Shown here: piece after piece, positions 34,952-45,092 of the stretch
Layout: each line of letters opens with the position of its first letter
How positions within the stretch are numbered: the stretch's first letter is position 1
DNA from: Kondoa malvinella
Lineage: Eukaryota > Basidiomycota > Agaricostilbomycetes > Agaricostilbales > Kondoaceae
Reading direction: 5' to 3'
NCBI GenBank assembly: GCA_039545315.1
Contig: BCIM01000012.1
Location: 184,811 to 248,810 of the forward strand
Length of the DNA stretch: 64,000 bases
The notes under the pieces: model-generated
The model's database searches: none
What the model saw: the letters and a program-made list of their open reading frames with translations, nothing else
Told to the model about the DNA's origin: nothing
Program-made: the position numbers and the translations under genes

Positions 34952-36366
34952 TGCTGTGAACGAAACCTGAATGGCATGCGGTTAAAGTGCGCAGATGGGT
35001 GTAAAAGCAAGGCTGGGGTCGATGGAGACAGTGCATCGCGTAATTTCACAAGACCTTGGTTAACTCTCTATGCCGTGACTCTTCTTCAAAACGCTAGCGA
35101 CAAAGGCCTGCAGCAGCTTACAGTATCAGCTAAAATTCACCGCAGTACAAATCAGATCTTCTGCATGCTTTTCTCAAAGATTACTGCGTCAATTATTTTG
35201 ACTGTTGGTGTATTCGTAGCCTGCACCATTCTGTCGATCTTATGCTTCAACGATGATCACATGCTTCTCAATCACATATTCGATCGCGTTTAGACCTTCA
35301 AGCATAGACCTACTGCACGGGCCTTGACTTATGCACACAATAGGAAGGGCTTCAGCATTCTTAGCTTTTGAGACCGAAGTGCAGTTAGGAACATTTGCTG
35401 AAGCCAAATCGACGGACATCAAGAAAATAGAAGACTTTGGCATTGCTGTACCGTCTGTTCAAGTGAATCGACCTCCTTCAAGGAATTAGTCCACTGCCTG
35501 AATTCGTTTATAGCTTCCGCCCGAGAGTTCCGACTTCTTGTCTTCATCGCGCCGGTAAGCTCTCAGATATATACATAGGGAGACGTCTCTTCAACAAGGA
35601 ACGCAATAGGTCGAGTCTGTAACGACAGAAACCTCGCTGTCATACAATTTGGTGATCAGCCTGAAGAACGGAAGTCGCATCATAGCTCCAGCGGGACATA
35701 CATCTTTCAGACCATTGAGGCCTACAGATGTGTCCAAAGCTGAACCCCAAAGTGGCACCTTACAGCTCTTCCCGTTGTTGACCCCGTAGAGGGTCCAAAC
35801 CATATTGCCGGGGACGAGGAGGGCGGATAGACTGCGGAGCGAGGCTCAGCTTTGCCTGACTTCGAACTTTAATTCCGCCTACCTGATTCAGGTCAATTCC
35901 GCCAAGGTAGATCGTCTCCTTGACCAACAATTAGATGCTCATTCGTAGCATCAGGAATTCGTGGCAGATTTGAAGCAGCTACTCACGCAGTTGGCGAAAG
36001 TGATGCTCATTCGTAGCATCAGGAATTCGTGGCAGATTTGAAGGTCTTGAAGAAACGAGCGCACAAAAAGTACAAGACAGCACTTGGTAGTGGCCGCGTC
36101 GTACGATAGCATGCTGCACAGTTCGTGTCACAGCACGCAAGACGACTCGCTCCAGCCGTCCAACCTTTCTAAGTTTTGCTCTTGGCCCTATAGATGGAAC
36201 AGCGCGCCACTACCCTAGTTCCAGGGTGTTTCCTGCGCGTCGTGTGCGATGTTCTCGTATGCGCACTTTATCCGCCCTCGGAGAGCTTCGCACGCGCATG
36301 ACCTAATCTTGAAAGTTCTCTTCAAGCCTCTCTCCTCGTCTCTAGCTACTGCATTTGCTGAAACAG
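34952..36366. other. Stretch holding a 42-bp direct repeat and unassigned open frames
   Basis: A minus-strand frame at 35803-35591 (KVPLWGSALDTSVGLNGLKD) and a nearby minus-strand segment (KETIYLGGIDLNQ followed by a GT donor) look coding but could not be joined or assigned. The 42-bp repeat is listed separately. Confidence 0.4.
35934..36043. repeat. Two exact 42-bp direct copies, 68 bp apart
   Basis: The unit beginning GATGCTCATTCGTAGCATCA occurs at 35934-35975 and again at 36002-36043. The 26 bp between them include a segment (CTACTCACGCAGTTGGCGAA) that recurs at about 48537 within another gene-like region, where it spans a splice donor on the minus strand. Confidence 0.85.
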
Positions 36367-37063
36367 CTCAGACAAGCCCTTTAATCCCTCCTCGACTGTC
36401 CAGGATGCGTTCCACAGTGGGCACGCCACGTGTGAAAGTCAGTCGTTCAGCATGCGGTGCATCAAGACACCCTGGTCTGACCTGCAGGACTGAGCAGTCA
36501 TCCGAGGAAGAGTCAATGATATGCTCAACATCCTCGGAGTGAGCTTGTTCATCTTGCTCTAGCTGAATGTATGAAGGTATTTACTCTTTTCCTCAAACAG
36601 GACGGGTTGGACTACCACAGCGACGAAGAAGCAGAGAAGCAGCATGTGGTCAATCAAGAGGTTGTTGCTCGTGGCAAGGCAGAATTGAAGCGAGCCATGC
36701 ACGATTTTGGCGGCAGAATCAAAGGTGCTGAAGGTTTCAATGAACGAGAATGGGCAGACGTCAAGGCTACGGATGTCAGACGCATTCGCGACGCAGGTGA
36801 GTAGTCGCAATCCGTTATTAATCAACGAGAGCTAATTCAATGATATTGTTGCAGCTGAAGAGCTTCGTATGGCAATCAATGGCACGATCGACGACTTCAC
36901 TAGACGAGTCTCATGCGACTCTGTGCCTAAAGCAACGACGAATGCTCACGGACACGATCGCCGGAATAGCGGTAACCAGCAGTTTGAGTCTGACTCGCCC
37001 AAGGTCGGGTCGCTCGTCGCTAAACTGCCTGTGAGGGTCTCCAGTCGCTTGTCATCTAGCTAG
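36367..37063 (+). CDS. Family B member (36.4-37.1 kb), 5' end unresolved
   Basis: Exons 36367-36431, 36498-36538, 36601-36796 and 36855-37063 are in phase. They code STVQDAFHSGHAT, the 41-nt exon FIRGRVNDMLNILG, a charged helical exon (VARGKAELKRAMHDFGGRIK), and AEELRMAINGTIDDFTRRV with a Ser/Asp-rich tail. Order, exon phases and the 41-nt exon length match the copies at 22.4, 25.4, 26.4 and 42.0 kb. The first exon needs a preceding exon in phase 2 that I could not fix; an ATG-led hydrophobic frame lies just upstream (36249). It is the only family B copy on the plus strand. Function unknown. Confidence 0.6.
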
Positions 37064-37594
37064 CTGACGCTCGCTGAGAGCTGCAACACGGGTACCCTGA
37101 ATCGTCGGCTTTCTCCATGTAGATGCTATTTGACATGTAATCTCGTCGAGCTAGCACAGTCAATTGTTGTCTGCCAGTAGCGCAAGGGCAAGTTTGCCAC
37201 ATCTGCCTTAGCCTCATCACTTGATCACTGTTGACCTCGACTGGTCGAATTGATGCCACCACTTCAAGCGTCCCTAAAATATTACTCTGGGTCCAGGCTA
37301 GGTGTCGCAGACTGCAGCGCAGCGCCCAACCAATCTGCTTATCGCTCATTGCAAAAAGACTGCACAACTTGAAGTCGATCACTCCGACCGCACAAGATGC
37401 TTTACGCGAGCGAGCAGGCGGCGCGACCCTCGCTGTCGCTCATTCCCATATCCGTGACTACCCAGCTAGCCGTCATGAGGCGGCAGCTCTCTGCGGATCA
37501 AGTAGGCATCATTTGTCATGCATATAGCTGGCACCCTCGCTTCTCGTTCTTCTTTCCGCTTGTACTGCACTCGACGACCTCTGCTGCTCTTTGA
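37064..37594. other. Intergenic stretch, nothing recognised
   Basis: About 530 bp of unsupported short frames, presumably containing the promoter of the family A gene at 37595. Confidence 0.45.
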
Positions 37595-38211
37595 ATGTCC
37601 ATTAAGCGCCTCACCATACTTCTGCTTACCATCTGCTTCACATACTTGGAAGATGTACGCGCGCAATGCAATCGTGCAAGTGAAGCGGGCTGGTTAGTCT
37701 CACTGAGAGCTTGTCAATGTACATCGACTGACTTGCATACAGTACTCGGGCACAACTAGAAATAGCCGATTCACGTAACTATCATTTGAGGTGAGGAGCG
37801 CTTCGCGATGTTCTGCACTGCTGATGAAGATTCCCAAATACAACAGCAAAGCAGGCGTAGCTGCTATCGCCTGTGTCGCTTCTGGTTCCGTCTTCGTCTT
37901 CTGCGCCTGGAAATTCCTGCGTGCTTTGCGTCGACAACCTGATCATCCGCCTCTGATTAGGCAAGATCAGCTCTTCTCTTCTCACATATGCGTTCACAGA
38001 TTTTCTAATATAAATTTTAGAGAGTTACCTGCCCGTCTACACCACTGACACAGCACCAAGCTATGTGGAATATGAAGCGCCGAAGCCGCCACCTCCGGTG
38101 TATCAAGCACAGTCAGGTGCAGATCTGAAAGCACGCAGTAGATGGTCTCTTGCCCGAGGGCTTTGTCGATCAAGCCGACCTCCAGTGACCTCGGCAGTGG
38201 CGAGTGCGTGA
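37595..38211 (+). CDS. Family A member 5: type I membrane protein with LPxY/PPxY tail
   Basis: Exons 37595-37692, 37743-37790, 37847-37991 and 38023-38211 are in phase (159 residues). Signal peptide MSIKRLTILLLTICFTYLED-VRA; ectodomain QCNRASEAGCTRAQLEIADS, then RNYHLS; helix AGVAAIACVASGSVFVFCAW; a basic stop (KFLRALRRQ). The tail contains YLPVYTTDTAPSYVE and PKPPPPVYQAQ. The Cys-x-x-x-x-x-x-x-Cys ectodomain spacing and the helix-adjacent exon boundary match member 3. PY motifs suggest recruitment of a WW-domain ubiquitin ligase; this is inference. No breaks seen. Confidence 0.75.
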
Positions 38212-39630
38212 AGGGAGGGACTTGTCAAGAGCTACACCTACCTGGCTATCTTGCAATGGGATAGGCCTCCCAACTTTTGCGATTTCTCTTGTTCGATGTT
38301 TCAATTCAGCTTGTCAGTGCTTCAGGCGGGTTCTTTCTCGCTCTGCTTGCAGAGTGGGGTTTTCTTCCTTTACATGACTTTCGATCACTGCATCCTGCGG
38401 CACGCTTGAAGAGTCTCAACTTCGGAGCGATGTCAGTCGGCTCATGTTTACAGTCTAAATGTGTTCCGTTTAAGTGGTTTCCAAACGGGATCGGTTTGCA
38501 TTCGCCCACTACGAGAGTCTCTTCCATGCCTCCATTTGCTATTCCACCGAGTCTTGCGACGGATGTCTCTGCCATGCCTTCGGGAAGCAGAATCGCAAAA
38601 TTAGTTGAATCTGCTCAACAAGTCATCATTCGGCACCAGAACACCCCTCGTGAGGTAGATCAGTCTAATACGATGTCGTCCAGTATGAACGCACTGGCTG
38701 GGTCTTGTGTTCTAGAATGCAAACCATCACAGCTCTACGATATTGTACAACACCAAGGTCGTTTTGTCTGATAGGTCACTACGCCGTTATGATACAGAGG
38801 CTTGTAGCCATGAGGGCCATAGCCGGGCTGCAAAGCGCTTGGGAAAATCGCCCGAATCGTGAAGTGATGCTACTCACATGCCCGCTCTCGAAAATGTCCC
38901 CACCTGATTGTCAGAAGAAACATTGAGCAGTAGCTCACTTCGACGCTCGAGTGAGAATGGCTCACCCAAACCGGATCCACTACAATCAATTTCAGTTCAA
39001 CACTTGCCGTATATTGCTAAGGCGCCACTTACCCGTGGTCCCAACGTCCTCTGCCAGCCTTCAGCAGCTTTCCGCCCAAGATACCTCCGCCTGCCATCAT
39101 TTCTGGGCAGATCTTTGCGCCGTGGCTGACTGAACGCTGTCTGACTGAAGCACAGGAACTTTGAGGGACGAACATTCGACTGGGATTTGATTGCGAACTG
39201 TGAGGGGCCTTCGTCTCTTCCTCGGAAGTCATAGAGCAATAAGGCTTCGGCCTTCAGAGAAAGCAAAGCGAGTCAATCTGTTAGAAGCGATGCCGCTCAG
39301 GTTACAGGCGCTGGGAGCTTGTGCGTGGCAGTTACAGATGAAGAGAGCGAGAGCGAGCGCAGAAACGATTTGGTCATGCAAGTCAAACAGAGCAGAACGT
39401 GACAAAAGCGTGACGTCAAGAAAGATAGAGGACTTCCGCCTAATTGTAACATGCTTCGCTGCTTTCGTGTTTTGCGGCAATGGTGGATTCGGAGTGAGAG
39501 TAACCGACTCGGAAAAAACACTCGAAGTCTTTTATTGAAATCACGACTCATTCGAGTTGATGATACGATGCACTCGAGGGGGCTACCAATTCCTCTATAA
39601 CAATTAGTGAAGCCCTGAAGCCTTCCCGTT
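38212..39630. other. Long stretch with a detached family B-like start
   Basis: No complete gene is supported. On the minus strand at about 39377 an ATGACCAAA start opens MTKSFLRSLSLSSS and runs into a stop, resembling the family B first exon. A minus-strand frame near 39090 (MMAGGGILGGKLLKAGRGRW) ends at a GT donor and is unexplained. A plus-strand frame at 38277-38771 is open but lacks an ATG at its start. Confidence 0.4.
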
Positions 39631-40378
39631 CTAGTCCACGACCTGTTCCTTCGAGACGAGGATGTCTGCCTCTCGCTCGCCTGCCGTCTCCTCAGACCTC
39701 GACTCTGGCTCAGCCGTCCCCTCCACAGGAAGGGACTTGAATTGACAGTGTAGAGACAACTTGTGACGGAATTCGTCGATGGTAGCGTTGATGTGCAGGC
39801 GCAGTTGTTCAGCTGAGGAAAGAAAGTGACTTCAGGAATAACGAGCACAACGAGTCAAGCGGAGACTGACTGGCAGCACAGATCTCTTGAATACGACTAT
39901 GCTCATGTACTTGAGCTTGCGGCAAGTTGGGATCAACACCAGCGCCAAAGGCTACCAATCTTGGCATTTCTTCGTTCGCTGTGTCGCCTTTGATCTCGTG
40001 CATCGATCGGGCCAGCTCCTCTTTGCCGGCAGCCATCAAAGCTACCTTATCCCTTTGGGTCGTCTGATCCACTTCGTGATTCTTAATGATGGCAGCCTGG
40101 AAGTGCCACTTAGCCACAGGCGAGGTGATAACAGCCAGAGTCAGAAGTACAGGTAAAGCCAAGAGGATGTTGTTGACTGAGGCTCGGACGACAAGAGCTG
40201 CATATCAAAGTTGAGGCAATAGGGTGAAAGATTTCCACTTACTTTCAATAGAAGCATGTGCCGCGTGCAGAGCTCCTTGTACTCGTTCGGACGTGAATTA
40301 TAGATGACGTGTCTTAAGTGTTGGTAGACAGTGCCCTGAGGGAAGACAGAGGCCGAAGACAGCGATTTTGTCAGCCAT
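39631..40378 (-). pseudogene. Family B member (39.6-40.4 kb) with an in-frame stop
   Basis: The family core is well kept: RVQGALHAAHASIE, then TLVVRASVNNILLALPVLLT without the usual donor after the V-V-R-A-S-V-N motif, so a membrane-helix-like segment is retained. Next come KEELARSMHEIKG and a long acidic exon, then TEQLRLHINATIDEFRHKLS to the TAG at 39631. In the first exon (ATG at 40378, MADKIAVFGLCLP) an in-frame TAA lies 11 bases before RVQG in every reading I can make, with no acceptor to bypass it. Either the true first exon is elsewhere or this copy is disabled. Confidence 0.55.
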
Positions 40379-40677
40379 GCGAAACCATGTCCAAATCTTC
40401 GCCAAGCGTAACCAACCGCTTCCGCGACTCTACCCGCGAGATAGAGAGAGAGAAGAGGAGAGAGAGAGAAGGGGGTCGAGCCAGGTACTGCACAATGGCT
40501 GTGACATGCAGTTTAGCGGGCAGGTTGAGTGCAAGAGCAGAAGCAACCTGAAAGCGCCTTCGGGAGTCCAGCAAGCCGAAGTCGAAAAGAGCAACGACGC
40601 AGCAAAATAGAGCACTTGACGTACTTGTATCAGTGTATCAGATGCAAGGTTGTAGCGAGGCAAGGCAAGGCAGAGCA

Positions 40678-40848
40678 TCAATTCTGTTTCTGGTCCTGAA
40701 CCGCAAGCCAGCTGACACTGATGACAATCTTGCAAGCTGTCGCCAAAAAGAGCGTGATAGACTGTCCCTTCGAACTGTTATCGGTATTGAGGGCCCATTG
40801 AGCTAGAGCTGCGCCCAGTCCGAGGCAGAGAAGAGAGAAAAGACGCAT
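40678..40848 (-). CDS. Tiny membrane protein candidate, 56 residues
   Basis: The frame from ATG at 40848 reads MRLFSLLCLGLGAALAQWAL, a short polar loop, then a second hydrophobic segment (ITLFLATACKIVISVSWLAV) and a polar end. It is compatible with a two-helix membrane peptide or a signal peptide plus one helix. An upstream in-frame ATG would add nine residues. There is no homology I recognise, and such frames can arise by chance. Confidence 0.3.
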   Translation of the reverse strand: MRLFSLLCLGLGAALAQWALNTDNSSKGQSITLFLATACKIVISVSWLAVQDQKQN

Positions 40849-41362
40849 ATCTCTCTCTAGAGTGTAGCGCATTCTCACCAATTTGTGAAGCCTACTACAT
40901 ATGAGCACAGGCACGGTGTCACGGCAAGGTAAGCGCTCACGGCGTCGTGAACAAGCCTATCCAAATATTTGTTTGAACGACTGTTGTTCTGTCAAAGAGA
41001 GCAGGTTGAGCCAGATCAATGGACTCTCGTCATTGAAGCTCGCTGAAAATACGTGTCCAGTAATAGACCATCAATGGCCTGCAAACCCGCGGACAGAGAG
41101 AGCGCGCCCAGCTATGTCTTCGATGGGTAATTGAGCAAGTGCAAGACTCGCAGAAGATGCGGAAGAGCATAAGAGCCATTTCCAGCGCAGATACGATCAT
41201 TGTTCTTCATGATAAGCTCCTGAGCCGGGAACAAATTAAGCGGTCAGCTACATAAGGGAAGGACAACTAACGCTGAGTTTTGCCATTCGACTTCCTGTTC
41301 TGAATTACTATGCTCACACGAGAGTCAGTCGGACAGCGAGCAGGTGCTCGATGTGAACGTAC
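40849..41362. other. Stretch downstream of the orphan family A exon
   Basis: I searched it on the minus strand for the second exon, helix and PY tail expected after the first exon at 41487-41363 and found none. No other gene is supported. Confidence 0.45.
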
Positions 41363-41487
41363 CATGCAGTAGGTCCTGCCGAGCAGACAGGAATCGCATG
41401 CGACTGCTCAGCCAGGGCCAGAAAGATTACAGCAGGCCGCAAAGGCAGTGTTGCGGGCAGGATGTAGAGTGGACGTGTCCGAGACAT
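41363..41487 (-). pseudogene. Orphan family A first exon (copy 7)
   Basis: The exon codes MSRTRPLYILPATLPLRPAV, then IFLALAEQSHAIPVCSAGPT-A and ends in TG before a GT donor (phase 2). This is the same end as in members 1, 3 and 5: a signal peptide, one Cys, about seven residues, then the split Trp/Cys codon. No downstream family A exons are found, so it may be a remnant. Confidence 0.5.
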
Positions 41488-42019
41488 TGGTCTGAGTGAC
41501 CGACCGTTACCAGAAGAAAGTGCTACCGAATGAAGGAAACAAGAAGAAAGCAAGCATGACACAACGCCTGCAGATCCTGTCATTGCGGCTATATAGCAGG
41601 CGATAGTGGTCTGTGTCGCGAGTAGTGAAGAGCCAATTTTCCTCAGCTGCTGTGTGGACCTCGATTTCACGATATTTGGCAACTCTTTTGGATGTATCAA
41701 GACGTATCTAGCCGGAGCGAGGATCAGCAGAATAAATGAATCGCAGCCAGAGCACGTGAGTGCAGCTTCGTCGAGATAGTCTTGAGATCTTCAAATGTGG
41801 TGCTAGACGAAGAAGCACATTTGGGCAAAGGTCGATCTGGCTATGCTTTCAAGCGATGCAAAAGGACACATTAAATTGATTGCAGTACAGCTATCCCAGA
41901 TTCGCGCTTTACAAGACGTTCGAATGCCGCCGTCGTGCTCGAGAAATCTCATACATCCTAACTGCAAGCATGCGACTCCGCAAGGACGTCCGGTTGAGAA
42001 GGTGAAAATACACACTCGG

Positions 42020-42771
42020 TCAAACTTGCTGCTCCATTCGCGGCGTCCAAATCATTTCGTAGAAGGGTATGCTTCGGCCAAAGCGTGACCAATCGGAATG
42101 GCTCAAATCTGGTAAAGTTGTGCATCTGCGAAGCGGTGCTAGGCCTCTTCCAATAGCGAGCGATACTTCAGATATGAAGCCATCAATTGTCGCACCAATA
42201 TCGAAACGCAACCTTTCAGCTATCAACTTGTCATTAGCATGAGCAGCAGAAGTGAACGCAGAGAAAGGAGCCGGTAGCATGTGTAATTAGCACGCCTGTT
42301 GCGATGGACTTGTTCCACTCCTCTCTTTTTGCAGGTTGACAGCCGATCATGGATTGTCCCTTGAGAGCTGCCATATTGTTTTGCAGAGCAGCTTGTCCCT
42401 CCTCGATGATCTGCATGCTGCGACGGTGGGCGTGCTGAGCATATACCAGCTCTGTTGGGCAGCTTTCGAGACCACTCTGTTATCAGAGATTGAGTATGAG
42501 GCTCAATCAAGCCTGACTGACTAAAGCACAAGGGACATACTTCTTGCGCATCAAGCATCTCGTTAATACTTGCTCTAATGACTGCCGGGTACTCTGTTAT
42601 TAGAAACTCGGTGCTTATCAGTAGAAAGTGTCGCTTACTGTTGCCTTGAGCGATTGTCGCGCGTTGAACACATGCTTGAACTGCCATAGTTCGAAAGAAG
42701 CAAGGGTTGACAACGAGATTAAGAGAAGAAACAAGGCAGCACCAGCATAAAGGATTCGTGCACGTTGTCAT
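42020..42771 (-). CDS. Family B member (42.0-42.8 kb), complete model
   Basis: Exons 42771-42639, 42581-42541, 42434-42294 and 42226-42020 total 522 nt in phase (173 residues). The N-terminus MTTCTNPLCWCCLVSSLNLV is Cys-rich and hydrophobic, followed by PCFFRTMAVQACVQRATIAQ. The 41-nt exon codes IIRASINEMLDAQE. The third exon is charged (HAHRRSMQIIEEGQAALQNN through KREEWNKSIATG). The last exon has IAERLRFDIGATIDGFISEV and a polar tail ending EQQV. All introns are GT-AG. This copy defines the family layout best: hydrophobic N-terminus, 41-nt exon, charged helical exon, A-E-x-L-R exon. Function unknown; the hydrophobic start suggests secretion or membrane anchoring. Confidence 0.65.
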
Positions 42772-43164
42772 GCAATAAAGCCGTACCTTGGCACGAGCAC
42801 AACAGAAAGCTTCAGGTTCGTGGGTGCTACTTTACAGACAGAGAGGACGGAGAAAAAAGACACGCAACGATAGCAATGAAATCCTATCTTGACGCATCGG
42901 GCGCGCTGTAGCTCACGCAGCTCGCAATCCAACCGAGGAAGCCATACGCATTTCGGCTTGTGACTTGATGAGGACTTGCTCCGAACCGTCATTGCCGTCG
43001 TCAAACCATCGCTGACTTCAAGAAGTTTGAAGACGTTTCTGGGCATGGCGTGTGTACCGATCTATGGCTCAAAAGCCGACGTCGCCCGCATGATGTACAA
43101 TGGATCGCGACGGAAGCTATTATCTAGTGTACAAGCAAGTCTCAAACGACTCGGTTTTCGCGTT

Positions 43165-43644
43165 TTACGGTGTTTCCCTTCTCTCGGCTCGCCTCCTTCG
43201 TTCTGCCCTCGTCTTCCGTCTGAATTCCCTAAGAAAATTGCGAATCAGCAGTCCCTCTCGCAGGCCAGTGCTCTTCTCGGCGTTGCACAACACACAGTGA
43301 TCGATTCCGCTAGGTCGAAATTGCACCATAGTATCGAGCCAGACATCGTCCGCTTGATCCTGATCTGCCTTGTCGTCATCTGTCGCTGGTTGACTACCTC
43401 TGATCCGCCCTCCTCCGACTGACGCCGCCTCGTCGTCCCATTCAATGACGAAAACCTTTGTTGCTTGAGGAACTCTCTTTGATCGATCCGAAACAGGCGA
43501 GTTTGCGACAGCGTCCAATTTGGCCGTCAAACACTCGGTTGGTGATCGACTCGGAGATAGCTGGCCTGTCTGATAGTCAAGATGAAATGTTTCAATTGAT
43601 TCGTCGTCAATCGGACAGTCACAAGCCTGATGGCCAATTTGCAT
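43165..43644 (-). CDS. Unknown acidic protein, about 159 residues
   Basis: A single open frame from ATG at 43644 has Asp/Glu- and Arg-rich composition, with ATKVFVIEWDDEAASVGGGR, DDDKADQDQADDVWLDTM and a basic C-terminus (REFRRKTRAERRRRAERRE). Two Cys pairs (CDC near the start, CVLC near residue 120) could be metal ligands, but no finger pattern is clear. Just upstream on the same strand (about 43828-43740) an open segment ending ICARESTAW before a GT donor resembles a family A first exon without its ATG. Family unknown. Confidence 0.4.
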   Translation of the reverse strand: MQIGHQACDCPIDDESIETFHLDYQTGQLSPSRSPTECLTAKLDAVANSPVSDRSKRVPQATKVFVIEWDDEAASVGGGRIRGSQPATDDDKADQDQADDVWLDTMVQFRPSGIDHCVLCNAEKSTGLREGLLIRNFLREFRRKTRAERRRRAERRETP

Positions 43645-44359
43645 GGGCCGGGCGAGCGTCTAGGTCCCAGCATTTGTGATCTCCCGCGCGATCTGAAAGG
43701 AATTGCCGGAGCTGAACATCGATTCTGCATGAACCGCATGAGCTAACTCGCAACCATGCAGTCGATTCACGTGCGCAAATTAGAACAAAGATGGTCTTAG
43801 AGATAGTCAAGCTGCCTTTACCGAACAAGTGGGGAAGGCTGAACAGCTTATGTCATGAAAAACCTTTCAGTTCGACATCTGTCTCGCCTCGATCTTCAGC
43901 CTGTGCGACCTGTGGAGTGATCTACATGCTTTGTTCACCTAGCGCCCTAGAGGGCCAGCCTTTGCTGCCCAACGACCTGCGCGGATATTGGGATTGCGCC
44001 GTCTGTGAGGACTCACCTGATCTTCCTTGATACAAGATTCTCTTCTCAAGCAACATCCTAGTACCACACTCTTGCTTACCTTCGCTATGCTTGATGTCCA
44101 TCGTCACTGGAGTTACAAGTTTTGTAGCTTTCCGAGAGATTGGTGTTTGGAGCGGCGTAAGTCTTCAGCTGTCGTACCGCTCTCTCCAACCGAGACTGAA
44201 GGCGGAGCGACAGTTTCTCACCGGATCAACGCTGCAATCGTTTGCGAGCATTACAAGGAATGCTGGAAGCTTGGAAGCCGCCGACTTTGATCGGGCGCTC
44301 TCGATTCTGCTGTTCGGCATTGGCTGCTCAATAGGTGGTATTACTTGCCGACATCTAGG

Positions 44360-44946
44360 TGGACCGACTCGGAGAGGGCTCATCACAAGATCGCTCATCT
44401 CCGCTTCTGCCATTCTCGCTGCAGCGGTCAGCTTGCTCGCCAGCCAACATCGCCTCACTCATTGGAACTCAACTTTGGGTCGATTATAGGCGATACGTGC
44501 TGCTAGAAACTAGCATCGTTGAATGTGTGGTACTCTTCACATGCTGCAGTGCCCTGCCGCAAGTCTTCGCCACAATACAAGTCTGTCGTCGCTACCCTAC
44601 TCCGGATAGAGGGTCGCTTCTTGTCAGTGAGTCATTCATTGATAAGACAACTAAAACACAGGTTTGCTCAAAAATCGCCTTGCAGATCCGCCACCACCTT
44701 ACCAAGCGACAGACAGTCCTCAGCCTCCTTTGCACGACAGTACAAACCAGCGAGCCGCTCTGTGATAACGGCAATCATCAGCTGGACCCAACACTGCCAG
44801 ATTACGACGAGTCGCTGATCGACGCGGACACCAGACAGCACAATATTCTTGCCGCTCTTTTGGCTCCCTTAAGTGATTTGTATGAGGCCTTCATGTCGTG
44901 GTCCAGTCTCTCATTCCCGCTATGGCTATGCACCGCGTTGCTATAG
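44360..44946 (+). CDS. Family A member 6 (closest to member 1), 5' end unresolved
   Basis: A helix (SIVECVVLFTCCSALPQVFA) with a basic stop (CRRY) is followed by an in-phase splice near 44630 into SLLKNRLADPPPPYQATD. A second segment, ending at 44946, has TLPDYDESLIDADT and ILAALLAPLS. Member 1 has the same order and spacing: PPPPYQA, about 15 residues, TLPPAYEE, then AALAPL. To join the two tail segments an intron of only 25 bp (or a frameshift) is needed. Upstream, ACSPANIASLIGTQLW resembles the ectodomain end, but no ATG or clear signal peptide was fixed. A separate open frame from 44094 overlaps and may hold the true first exon. Confidence 0.5.
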
Positions 44947-45092
44947 ATGACACGCGTGAAGCCATTCCGACTTCGCCCTCTTATCTGGGCCTGGCCCTTC
45001 TCGGGCATGCGTCCGAATGACATCACGAAGTTGGTGCATCTGGTCTTTTCTCTCTTACCAATCATCGGTTTGATCCAACCTCTCTACCAGCC

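Noticed and set aside
40436..40480. GA-rich microsatellite, and a (GT)n tract near 46575
   Set aside because: Simple sequence of common length; no structure beyond that.
42294..42296. GC-AG intron in the 42.0 kb family B gene
   Set aside because: A canonical GT-AG pair two bases away, with acceptor at 42227, also keeps frame and the motif, so the non-canonical reading is not needed.
44094..44489. Open frame starting MMSIVTGVTSFVAFREIGVW as a separate membrane protein
   Set aside because: It overlaps the probable 5' part of family A member 6 and could not be placed in any coherent model; left unannotated.
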